From the NCBI GenBank assembly GCA_029203105.1, contig CP119318.1, positions 387,001 through 451,000 on the forward strand: DNA of 64,000 bases. The letters run 5' to 3'. The position numbers and the translations under genes are program-made. How positions within the stretch are numbered: the stretch's first letter is position 1; each line of letters starts with the position of its first letter. Below, piece by piece: positions 8,567 to 16,400 of this stretch. This DNA is from Candidatus Kaistia colombiensis. Its GTDB lineage: Bacteria; Pseudomonadota; Alphaproteobacteria; Rhizobiales; Kaistiaceae. Below the pieces are notes generated by a model, which was not told where the DNA came from, made no database searches, and saw only the letters and a program-made list of their open reading frames with translations.

Positions 8567-9034
8567 ATGACTGACGAAAGCCGCTTTCTCGGCGAAGCGA
8601 TCGAACTCGCTCGCGCCAATATCCGGAAGGGCGGCCGCCCTTTCGGGGCAGTGCTGGTGCGTGACCATGTTGTGGTCGCCACGGCGGTAAACGAGATCTA
8701 CGCCACCAACGACCCGACCTCGCACGCAGAAATGAACGCCATCCGTGCTGCCAGCCATAAGCTCGGCTCGCCGGATCTCAGCGGCAGTGTCGTCTATGCA
8801 AGCGGCCATCCGTGTCCGATGTGCATGGCGGCAATGCGGATGGCTGGCGTCGACCGTGTATTCTACGCCTATTCCAACCAGGATGGCACGCCATTCGGGC
8901 TTTCCACGACGGCGATCTACGAGGACCTTTCCAAACCCTTCGCCGAACAATCCATGTCGATCCGTTACGTACCGGTTCGGCCGGAGGGCAAGATTGATCT
9001 CTATGCCGAATGGGCCGAGGCGCAGAGCAAATAG
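8567..9034 (+). CDS. Nucleoside/guanine deaminase-like enzyme
   Basis: A 155-residue cytidine-deaminase-fold enzyme of the GuaD/tRNA-adenosine deaminase-like group. The zinc site is complete: HAE with His53 and the proton-shuttling Glu55, and PCPMC with Cys83 and Cys86. Such enzymes hydrolytically deaminate a base or nucleoside, releasing ammonia. The region around TPFGLSTTAIYEDLSKPFAE resembles guanine deaminases and bacterial nucleoside deaminases rather than TadA. It sits between the ankyrin protein and an MFS exporter, 25 bp before the latter's ATG, and is probably co-transcribed with both. The exact substrate cannot be told from sequence. The start ATG at 8567 follows a GAAGGAACCC ribosome-binding context. 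Confidence 0.88.
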   Translation: MTDESRFLGEAIELARANIRKGGRPFGAVLVRDHVVVATAVNEIYATNDPTSHAEMNAIRAASHKLGSPDLSGSVVYASGHPCPMCMAAMRMAGVDRVFYAYSNQDGTPFGLSTTAIYEDLSKPFAEQSMSIRYVPVRPEGKIDLYAEWAEAQSK

Positions 9035-9059
9035 GCCCGAGGTAAACAGGCAAAGATAC

Positions 9060-10280
9060 ATGGTTTCCGAACAACCCTCCCGTGCGTCGCATATTCTGCT
9101 CCTCGTCGCCGTCGCTCTCGTCGGCCTCAATCTCAGGCCGTTCATCACCAGCATCGGGCCGTTGGCGGCTGATATCCATGCGGGAACGGGTCTCGATCTC
9201 AAGGGCATCTCGCTGCTGACGCTGGTGCCGATGTTCCTGATGGGCGTGTTGGCCTTCGCCGGGCCATTTCTGCAATCACGAATCGGCGCACGACGCTCGA
9301 CGATCGCTTCTCTCGCCGTACTCGTTGTCGGTTCGTCCTTGCGGCTATTTTCCACCCACGGGTGGCAGTTGGTGGGGACGGCGGCCCTGCTCGGGTTGGG
9401 CGTAGCGATCATCCAGGCAGTGTTCCCCGGCATCATCAAGAAACAGTTCCCAGGCCATGTCGGCCTGGTCATGGGGCTTTATTCGGCAACCCTGATGGGC
9501 GGCGGAGCGCTGGGCGCACAGGTCGCGCCCTTGGTCGCGGCCGCTTCGGATTGGCATCTCGGCCTTGCCTGGCTGGCCATTCCGGCGGTTCTGGCCCTGG
9601 TGCTGGCACTCTACAGCCTGCCGCACCACGCCGGTGCCCGGCAAAGCAGCGCTGGGACGATGGCGCTGCTCGGTCGGCCGCGCGTCTGGCTTTTGATGGC
9701 CTGTTTCGGCCTCGTCAATGGCGGTTATTCGACCGTCGTGGCATGGCTGTCGCCCTTCTACAGCGAACAAGGATGGACAGCCGCCGCCAGCGGTAGCCTG
9801 TTGGCAATCATGGCGCTTTGTCAGGCGCTGGCAGCACTCATCATGCCGATGCTCGTCCGCGGCAGGGATCTCCGGCCGGGGCTATGGCTGACGCTAGCCT
9901 TGCAGGCCGTCGGCTTCGCCGCGCTGGCATTCTCGCCGGAATCGGCGCCCGTCCTCTGGGTGGCCGTGCTAGGCGCGGGGTTGGGCGGTTGTTTCTCTTT
10001 GTCGATGATCGTGGCGCTCGACCACCTGCCCGACCCGAACGAGGCCGGGGCGCTCTCGGCGCTCATGCAGGGCGGCGGCTTCCTGATTACCGCGCTGCCG
10101 CCGTGGATCGTCGCGGTGCTGCACGAGACGACCGGCAGCTTCGTGGCAGGCTGGCTGTTGCATCTGGCCTGTACGGTCGTCGTCGCAGTGCTCTACTGGC
10201 GCGTCACTCCGGCAAGCTATGCGACGGCAATGAAACCATCGACGCTGCACCTCCACAACAAAGCTATCGCCAAGGAATAA
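9060..10280 (+). CDS. MFS transporter, CynX/NimT-like
   Basis: A 406-residue inner-membrane protein with about 12 hydrophobic segments, typical for the major facilitator superfamily. The opening VALVGLNLRPFITSIGPLAA and the QAVFPGIIKKQFPGHVGLVM region match the CynX/NimT (2-nitroimidazole, cyanate) transporter group. Members export or import small organic anions and drugs; the substrate here is unknown. The ATG at 9060 starts the transporter proper; the frame is open upstream but that part overlaps the deaminase gene. The gene ends the probable LysR-controlled operon. Its 3' end is followed within 5 bp by the end of an IS6 remnant, so the downstream context has been altered by insertion. Confidence 0.88.
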   Translation: MVSEQPSRASHILLLVAVALVGLNLRPFITSIGPLAADIHAGTGLDLKGISLLTLVPMFLMGVLAFAGPFLQSRIGARRSTIASLAVLVVGSSLRLFSTHGWQLVGTAALLGLGVAIIQAVFPGIIKKQFPGHVGLVMGLYSATLMGGGALGAQVAPLVAAASDWHLGLAWLAIPAVLALVLALYSLPHHAGARQSSAGTMALLGRPRVWLLMACFGLVNGGYSTVVAWLSPFYSEQGWTAAASGSLLAIMALCQALAALIMPMLVRGRDLRPGLWLTLALQAVGFAALAFSPESAPVLWVAVLGAGLGGCFSLSMIVALDHLPDPNEAGALSALMQGGGFLITALPPWIVAVLHETTGSFVAGWLLHLACTVVVAVLYWRVTPASYATAMKPSTLHLHNKAIAKE

Positions 10281-10284
10281 GAAT

Positions 10285-10535
10285 GGGCTTTGTCGCAAGC
10301 GCCACACTTCGACAAATTAGGCCAGCCGGTGCGGTATTCGGGCCGCAAGGATTTCGCACTGCTCGGCGATTGCAGGCAGGGATTGTAGCAAACCTTCCCT
10401 GTCGTTTGCACATCATGTGAATCATTTCAATCTCAGACAGGATCGTTACTGCGCTGGCGGTTGATTTGAAGCCGAGCTTAGATTGGGTCCGCCGCTTGAC
10501 TCGGCGGTGATCCTGCCCGATGCGGTTGACCGTCC
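10285..10535 (-). pseudogene. IS6 family transposase, C-terminal remnant with one IS end
   Basis: The minus strand encodes NRIGQDHRRVKRRTQSKLGF and TASAVTILSEIEMIHMMCKR, the C-terminal hallmark of IS6-family transposases (NxxxEQDHRxxKRR region). The outer boundary near 10285 reads GGGCTTTGTCGCAA, close to the IS6 consensus end. In the usual position of the catalytic Glu the sequence has Gly (IGQDH instead of VEQDH). The N-terminal two thirds are missing and the fragment is joined to an unrelated small gene near 10535. It is not functional. Confidence 0.8.
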
Positions 10536-10539
10536 CTTC

Positions 10540-10831
10540 GCTCAGCGCCTTGACATCGGCCGGCGTGAGCTGGCCGATGTCATGCAGGTGCACCACGCCT
10601 CGAACGCTTTTTCCACCGGCACGCCCATGAACTGGGTCGCTCTCGCCGGATTGTCGCCGATGCCTCGTTCGATGCAGGCAGCGATGGCGGACTGCCGCTC
10701 CGGGTCGTTGGCCTTGAGCGCGGCCGCCAGTTGCTGAAACTCCTGCTCGACGTCGGTGATCTGCGCCAATGCCTGACCGGCCGACAAACAGCTAAAAACA
10801 ACGAGCTCGCGGCAATCGGTTCTATGGACAT
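10540..10831 (-). pseudogene. Degraded small secreted protein gene
   Basis: Three frames of the minus strand seem to be pieces of one secreted protein. One frame opens with MSIEPIAASSLFLAV, like a signal peptide. A second frame continues with CLSAGQALAQITDVEQEFQQ and IAACIERGIGDNPARATQFM, then GVPVEKAFEAWCTCM. A third frame ends with HDIGQLTPADVKAL. Two frameshifts are needed, and the C-terminus is replaced by the IS6 remnant. I do not recognise the family; the mature part is helical with a Cys pair (WCTC). An alternative is that the second frame alone, running 10542-10865, is a 107-residue gene. Confidence 0.4.
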
Positions 10832-10944
10832 GGCGCTTCCTTTCTCTTGCTCCCTCGTTACTCACTTCGTGTCAGGCTGCCGTCGAAGCCCTAGGCTGCG
10901 CCGTGATAGGGGGGCAGGGACCGGCGACCTCCATCTTCAGCACG

Positions 10945-11046
10945 CCTTGTCATCGCTCCGGTTGCGCGATCACAAGGTCATGACGTTCCTGCAACTCCAG
11001 CAGGCGGCAACATTCGAGGCCGATCGGGGGCTGTTTTGAACGCCGT
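10945..11046 (+). mobile_element. Remnant right end of a second IS21-type element
   Basis: The stretch aligns base for base with the last part of the intact IS21 right end: the hairpin (CCTTGTCATCGCTCCGG and its partner), CAACTCCAGCAGG, CAACATT, and the terminal TTTTGAACGCCGTTGAC. It differs at many positions from copies A and B, so it derives from a related but distinct IS21 element. The coding part is gone. Confidence 0.7.
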
Positions 11047-12740
11047 TGACTCTCATCGATCGGCACGTCAGTGTCGACGTGGCAGTATTCGTTTGGCATA
11101 TGCGATGGCTAGCGGCTAGATTGTTTGCTTTACTATCGATGTTTCGTATCAGCGGAATATCCGACTCTGGGGACAGTGGACCAAACCTAAAGGCAACTCT
11201 GACTTGGCTGACCGCCGGGATCACGGGAGGAGCATGCGTCGCGTTGATCGCTGCGCTTTGGGGGGGGGGGTACCAAGTTGTCCCGCTTGATCTGGAACTA
11301 GCCCGTTCCAGTTCGGTCGCCAATATCCGCATACAAGACAGAGAAATCCAGATGGCTTTTCAGCGTCTTGAGGCGCTCCAGGAGCCGCCTTGCTCGCTAG
11401 ACCATCTATCGGCAATGCGATCTATTGTGATGCGGTCGAACGCAATCCGAGACGCAGCCTTCCGGCGAGGGGATGATGTGCTTTGCAGCAGCGGAGCCGG
11501 TCAGGTCAGGGAGGCCATCCGCTTCTTCGGACCACCTCTATTTCGAGCCCCCAATGGCGCCCAAATATGGCGAAACGTCGAGCTGCCAACCGCGCCCGGC
11601 GTAAAGTCGAGCATCATATTGCAGGGAAACTTCAGTTTGATGGTGACTCCACTAGAACAAGAGAGCTGGCCCGGCAATCGACTAAGTATAGTATTTGTAA
11701 ACCCGCCGTCTGGTGCAGTGACGACAATCGATGGTCCGCCGGTAAACCTTAGTGCGACTTCGGTTCTTGCCGGCACTCCAATACGAAACGGCTTTGGTCT
11801 TATATCCTCACAGTGCGTCGGTAGAATCTTCGTATGCATCGTACAAGTTGTCGGCCTTCGCGAGATTTGGCGAGAATATAGCCTGCAGATTGTCCTAATT
11901 GTTCTGGCGGGGGCAGCTTTGGGAGCAAGCTGTGCCCTGTTGGTCATACTTATTCGGCGCAAGCGCGCAACCTTCGAGAGCCGCCTGCGACGCGCGCTGT
12001 CGTCGGATAGAATTTCCCTTGAATATCAACCTATTGTTGACCTCAGCAGTGGTCGAATCTCTGGGGCGGAAGCGTTGATGCGCTGGACCCTCCACGCAAA
12101 CGATAGGGTTTCGCCTGCGGAATTCGTCGCGGGTGCCGAAAAAAGCCCGTTAATTACCGATTTGACATGCTTTGCTATCGAAACGGCGGGGCGGGAACTT
12201 CGCAGTCTACTCGTGGGCAAGCGAGATTTTGTGGTCAGCATTAACATTGTCTCGCGCGACCTAACAGATCCTCGCTTTGTGGGAGCCCTTGAAAAGCACA
12301 TTGGAGGAGCGGGTATATGCTCGAGCCGCATTGCCCTCGAGCTTACCGAGAGGCAGCCGATTGACACTCCCGAAGCGATGGCGACGATCAAAGCACTTCA
12401 TGCAAAAGGCTATCGAATCTATATTGATGACTTCGGCACCGGTTATAGTAATCTATCCTACCTTGGCGAAATGGCGATCGACGCGATCAAAGTCGACATG
12501 ATTTTTACCCAGAGCGTAGGTAACAACAATATCAGAGCACGGCTTATCCCGTCGATCCTCGCAATGGCGAAAGATCTAGGCGTAACCTTAGTCGTTGAGG
12601 GTGTCGAAACAGCCGAGCAAGAATCTTACTTCAAGATAGCCGGGGCTCATTTTGCTCAGGGTTGGCGCTATGGTCGCGGCGTGCCCGCAGACCATCTATT
12701 GGCCATTGTCAGGTCCGGCCAACTGCAGCCAGCAAACTGA
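11046..12740 (+). CDS. CSS-motif EAL-domain cyclic-di-GMP phosphodiesterase
   Basis: Up to 564 residues; the frame begins inside the IS21 remnant, so the true start may be the ATG at 11100 or 11139. A membrane helix (LTWLTAGITGGACVALIAAL) precedes a periplasmic CSS-type sensor domain with PCSLDHLSAM and DDVLCSSGAG, whose cysteines in known relatives control activity through a disulfide. A second helix (IVLIVLAGAALGASCALLVI) leads to the EAL domain in the second half. The catalytic motifs look complete: GAEALMRW, ELTERQPI, DDFGTGYSNLSYL, IKVDMIF and VVEGVET. It should hydrolyse c-di-GMP to pGpG and respond to periplasmic redox or disulfide state. It is bracketed by remnants of IS21-type ends and has lower GC than its neighbours, consistent with acquisition. 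Confidence 0.88.
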   Translation: MTLIDRHVSVDVAVFVWHMRWLAARLFALLSMFRISGISDSGDSGPNLKATLTWLTAGITGGACVALIAALWGGGYQVVPLDLELARSSSVANIRIQDREIQMAFQRLEALQEPPCSLDHLSAMRSIVMRSNAIRDAAFRRGDDVLCSSGAGQVREAIRFFGPPLFRAPNGAQIWRNVELPTAPGVKSSIILQGNFSLMVTPLEQESWPGNRLSIVFVNPPSGAVTTIDGPPVNLSATSVLAGTPIRNGFGLISSQCVGRIFVCIVQVVGLREIWREYSLQIVLIVLAGAALGASCALLVILIRRKRATFESRLRRALSSDRISLEYQPIVDLSSGRISGAEALMRWTLHANDRVSPAEFVAGAEKSPLITDLTCFAIETAGRELRSLLVGKRDFVVSINIVSRDLTDPRFVGALEKHIGGAGICSSRIALELTERQPIDTPEAMATIKALHAKGYRIYIDDFGTGYSNLSYLGEMAIDAIKVDMIFTQSVGNNNIRARLIPSILAMAKDLGVTLVVEGVETAEQESYFKIAGAHFAQGWRYGRGVPADHLLAIVRSGQLQPAN

Positions 12741-13050
12741 CGAACCATATTAGCTCTACCGCAGTCTCGTCTACCCAACCGCCGACCCTGTGCGCGAGCC
12801 TGTTTGACCTCCTTATTCATCGATACCCAACGTCGCCCTCCGTCCCTGCGCAGCACCTTCGCTCAACGTCGCCATTGAAACTCCGCCGACAGCGATGATC
12901 ACGAAGGCGAGCAGGACGAACGACAGGTCTACGTCTGCAATGCCGGCCCGCCGGCCATCAGTGTGCTACGCGAGCGCTTCTGGCCGGATCTCAGCATTGC
13001 CGGTTTGATCCGTTTCGACGGCGGAACTCGGCGACACTGCCGCCGTCAAG
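12741..13050. other. Gene-free spacer with a membrane-protein scrap
   Basis: No intact gene is visible. On the minus strand, ending at 12813, is a short frame reading LSFVLLAFVIIAVGGVSMAT, one hydrophobic helix followed by a charged tail and stop; it has no convincing start and is probably the 3' scrap of a membrane-protein gene. The rest shows nothing recognisable. Confidence 0.35.
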
Positions 13051-13110
13051 TGTCGTTTGGCGTGCAAAGCTGCCCCCCTTATCCGGGGTGTCAGCGTCCA
13101 AAATTGCCCC
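13051..13110 (+). mobile_element. Remnant left end of an IS21-type element
   Basis: The sequence begins TGTCGTTTGGCGTGCAAAGC and continues with TATCCGGGG, TCAGCGTCCAAAATTG and CCCCC, matching the first 60 bp of IS21 copies A and B with several substitutions. It has the same orientation as the right-end remnant at 10945-11046, so the two flank the EAL gene as the inner ends of two former direct copies. No coding part remains. Confidence 0.7.
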
Positions 13111-13115
13111 CAAAT

Positions 13116-13355
13116 TGGAGTGGGCCCTTCGGGGTGGACAGTGATCAGACTTCAGTTTGGACCGGGTTCCGGGCGTGTTGATCCTCGAATTGGCGCGGGC
13201 TGAGATAGCCGAGCGCTGAGTGAAGCCTCTTGGTGTTGTAGACGTCCACGCGATGCTGTGAGTTCGATGGCGTGTCATGGGCTCTCATCCTCTGAAAGCC
13301 CGGCCCACGGTCAATTGCAAAAGCTCAATCCGTCCACCCCGAAGGGCCCACTCCA
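13116..13355. mobile_element. 240-bp IS3-derived element with 24-bp perfect inverted repeats
   Basis: Bases 13116-13139 and 13332-13355 are exact reverse complements over 24 bp (outer part TGGAGTGGGCCCTTCGG). Between them lies only the last 38 codons of an IS3-family transposase gene on the minus strand. This is the structure of an internally deleted, MITE-like derivative that another transposase could move. No clear target duplication flanks it (aaat on the left, ttcg on the right). Confidence 0.7.
13145..13261 (-). pseudogene. IS3 family OrfB, C-terminal end only
   Basis: The minus strand encodes RVDVYNTKRLHSALGYLSPR followed by QFEDQHARNPVQTEV and a stop. The YNxxRxHSALGYLSPxxFE motif is diagnostic of the end of IS3-family integrase-type transposases. 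The catalytic core is absent. The fragment lies inside the 240-bp inverted-repeat element. Confidence 0.85.
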
Positions 13356-13423
13356 TTCGTCAAACCTGAAGCGTGCGCTTCGGGGCCATGTCGTTTGGCG
13401 AATCCAGCGTAGGCGGAGTTCGA

Positions 13424-16400
13424 TCAGAAGTTGTGGCTAGCCTTCAGGCCGAAGGCGTTCTCGGTCGAAGTCTGGCCGAAATTGCCGTCGTAGAAGGCGC
13501 GGACCGTATTGCCGTTCTCGAACAGCACGTCAACGCCCACCGAGGTGTTCCACAGTAGCTGGTCGGTGCTGCTGGTGACGATGAAGTCGCTCGCCCCCGA
13601 TGTGTCCGCCGCGAAGTGGGCGCTCAGGTCAAAGCTGTCGTCGGAGAACACCGTGACACCGCCCTTGAGATAGGGACGGATCATCGCGCCGCTGGCCGTG
13701 ATGACCTGGCCGCCAACCTCCACTTCCGGAGCGACGCTGAATACCGTGCGCGAGCCGCTGTCGACTGAGACGGCGGCGAGGCCGCCGGCTTCGGTAAACG
13801 CTGCCTGATAGAGATAGGTCACATTGCCCTCGATCTGCGGACGGATGTAGACCTTCTCGTTGCCGAAATCGTACGAGGCGCGCAGTCGAGCGTTGAGAGA
13901 ACCTGCTTCCGGCTTGCCGGTCAGGTGGTCGTCGAAATCGCCGAAATTCACCGAGCGCTTGGTATCATACCAACCATAGCTGCCAGAAAGCCCCGCCGCG
14001 AGGGTAAGCGGGCCAGGAACGTACTTCGCGATCAGGCCGCCCTCGATCCGCTTGCCGTCGCCTGTAGAGCCATCGACGCCCGTGGCCTTCGAGGTGCCTG
14101 CCGCGAAGGCGAAGCCGATGCGGTAGTCTTCCTTGAGGGCATACTGCGCGCCGCCGGCCAGCTCCCAGCTGGTGCGGTCGAAGCCGGCGCTGTCCGTCGT
14201 CGTCTCGCGGTCGAATGTACTGTAGCCGACGCGGCCCCAGGCGCATTCGCCCTCGGCGTTGAAGACATAGGCGCCGTCCCGGACCTTGCAGCTCAACATG
14301 CTGGTGGCGAAGCCAAGTGAGTCGTAGATCGCCGTCACCTGCTCGTTCAGATAGGTGTCCGGCGAGAGCTGGTTGTAGGCATCGTTGACCTCACTCAATG
14401 ACGCCAGATTCAGCAGCGCCAGGCCGATCGGATCGAGTGCCTGCGAGTGGCCGATCGCGTTGTTGAGATAGCCTCCGAGCGCCCGACCGTTCGGGTTCAG
14501 GCCCTGTGTCAGGTAGTCGTAGCCGGCGACCGTCAAATCGAGCTGGTTGGCCGTGGCATCGATCGTGTAGTTGACCAGCGGGTTGGAGAGCGCCAGTCCA
14601 TCGACCATCACGCTATCAGCCGTCATGATCGAGAAGGTCTGTCCGAAGGTGCCCATCGAGGTCAGGTGCAGGCCTAGCGCGCCGGAAAGGCTTGCGTTGT
14701 CCGTGACGTTGAGCCGATCGGCCTTCGAGCCGGCCAGATCGACGTCGATCTTTAGCGTGCCGGTCGCGCTGTTGGCGAACGAGCCGGTCAGCGCGGTGGT
14801 GGCGATGGCATCGCCGCCAATCGTGACGATGCCGCTATTGGTCAGGGTACCTTCACCCAGTTCAACGAAGGCACCCATATTGAAGTGGGCGTCCTTCTTG
14901 TTCGCAAAAGTGTTCCCCCAGTCGCCGAGGAAGACATTGCCAGTGATCGTTCCGTAGTTCTCGATTGATGTGACGCTATCGGCACCAGCGCGGATAGCGT
15001 CCCCGATGATACCGTTGGCGCTGCCAATCTCGCCCGCGTTGGCGAGCGTATTCAAATGGCCGCCATCGAAGTTGATGCCGGCAAAGCCCGCGCCGCCCTT
15101 CACCGAGCCGCCGTCGACGGCAACCGTTTGATTGCCATAGCCGGCAAGGCGAATACCGTCTCCACCCGCTTGGATGTCGCCATCCGTCGTGACATCAATC
15201 GCGGCATTGGCGCTCTTGACGAAGATGCCGCTGCCATTCGTGGTGGTGATGTCGCCCGTATGTTGGATCGAGACTACACCCGTATCGCTGACATTGCCGG
15301 CGCTGATGCCGTCTTCCTTCGCGATGATGTTGCCCGTGCTGATGGCGGTGACGGCGCCAAGCGCCGACGTCGCGATGATTCCGTAGCCGTTCTGGCTCGT
15401 GACACCGCCAGCCTGCGTGACGGTTACCGCCGTCGTGCCGACATTGGAAGCGACGATGCCGTCCTGTCCGGCAAGGATGCTGCCGGTATTGTTGACGACG
15501 ACGGCACCGAGCGCGGAGGACGCGATGATGCCGCGGCCTGCGGTGGCCGTGATCGTGCCGCTCGTCCGGGTGACGTTGACCGCTCTCTCGCCGACGTTGG
15601 ACGCATCGATGCCATTGAGCGCCGCGACGATATCGCCGCTACCCTTGACCTCCACCTCGCCAGTGGTCGACGAGGCGAGGATGCCCGAGCCGTAGCTCGA
15701 GGTTATCGTGCCGGCAGTCGTGACGGAGACCTTGTTGTCACCCTTGTTGCCGGCCGTGATGCCGTCCTGTGCCGCGGTGATCTGATTGTCGCCGGTCACG
15801 ATCACGGTCACGGCGCCGGTCGACGACCAGGCACTGATGCCGGCGTTCGAATAGGATGTGACATCGCCGGCCTGCTCGACCTTCACGTCGCTGTCGCCGA
15901 GATTGGCGGCGGTGATGCCGTCGAGTTCAGCCGTCACCGTGCCGGTGTTCCGGATCACGATCTCACCGGTAGCCGACCAGGCGTTGATGCCCGCGCCTGC
16001 GGTGGAAACCACCCCGGCGCTGATGATGTCGATCTTGCCGGCGCCGAAGTTGGTGGCGTCGATGCCGTCGAGCGCGGACGTGATGGCGCCGGTCGTGACC
16101 TTGACCGCGCCAATCGACGACGAGGCCTCGATGCCCTTGCCGCTTGTCGAGTTCACCGTGCCGATCTGCTTCACGATGACGTCAGCGTTGTCTGTGTTCG
16201 ACGCCTTGATGCCGGTCAGTTCGGCGATGATGGCGCCGGTGTTCGTGACCTGGACGATGCCGTTCGACGACGATGCCCTGATGCCGATCCCGTGCGACGA
16301 GGTTACGCCCGCGCTGGTGATCTCGACCTTGCCATAGCCGAGATTGGACGCATCGATACCATCGAGCGCGGCTGTGACCGCGCCCGTCGTGACGGTGACA

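Noticed and set aside
12813..12950. Short minus-strand membrane-protein gene
   Set aside because: Only one helix and a stop, no start codon in a sensible place; treated as a scrap.
13389..13400. A 12-bp repeat TGTCGTTTGGCG shared with the IS21 remnant at 13051
   Set aside because: Similarity stops after 12 bases and does not continue as an IS end; probably chance or a tiny scrap.
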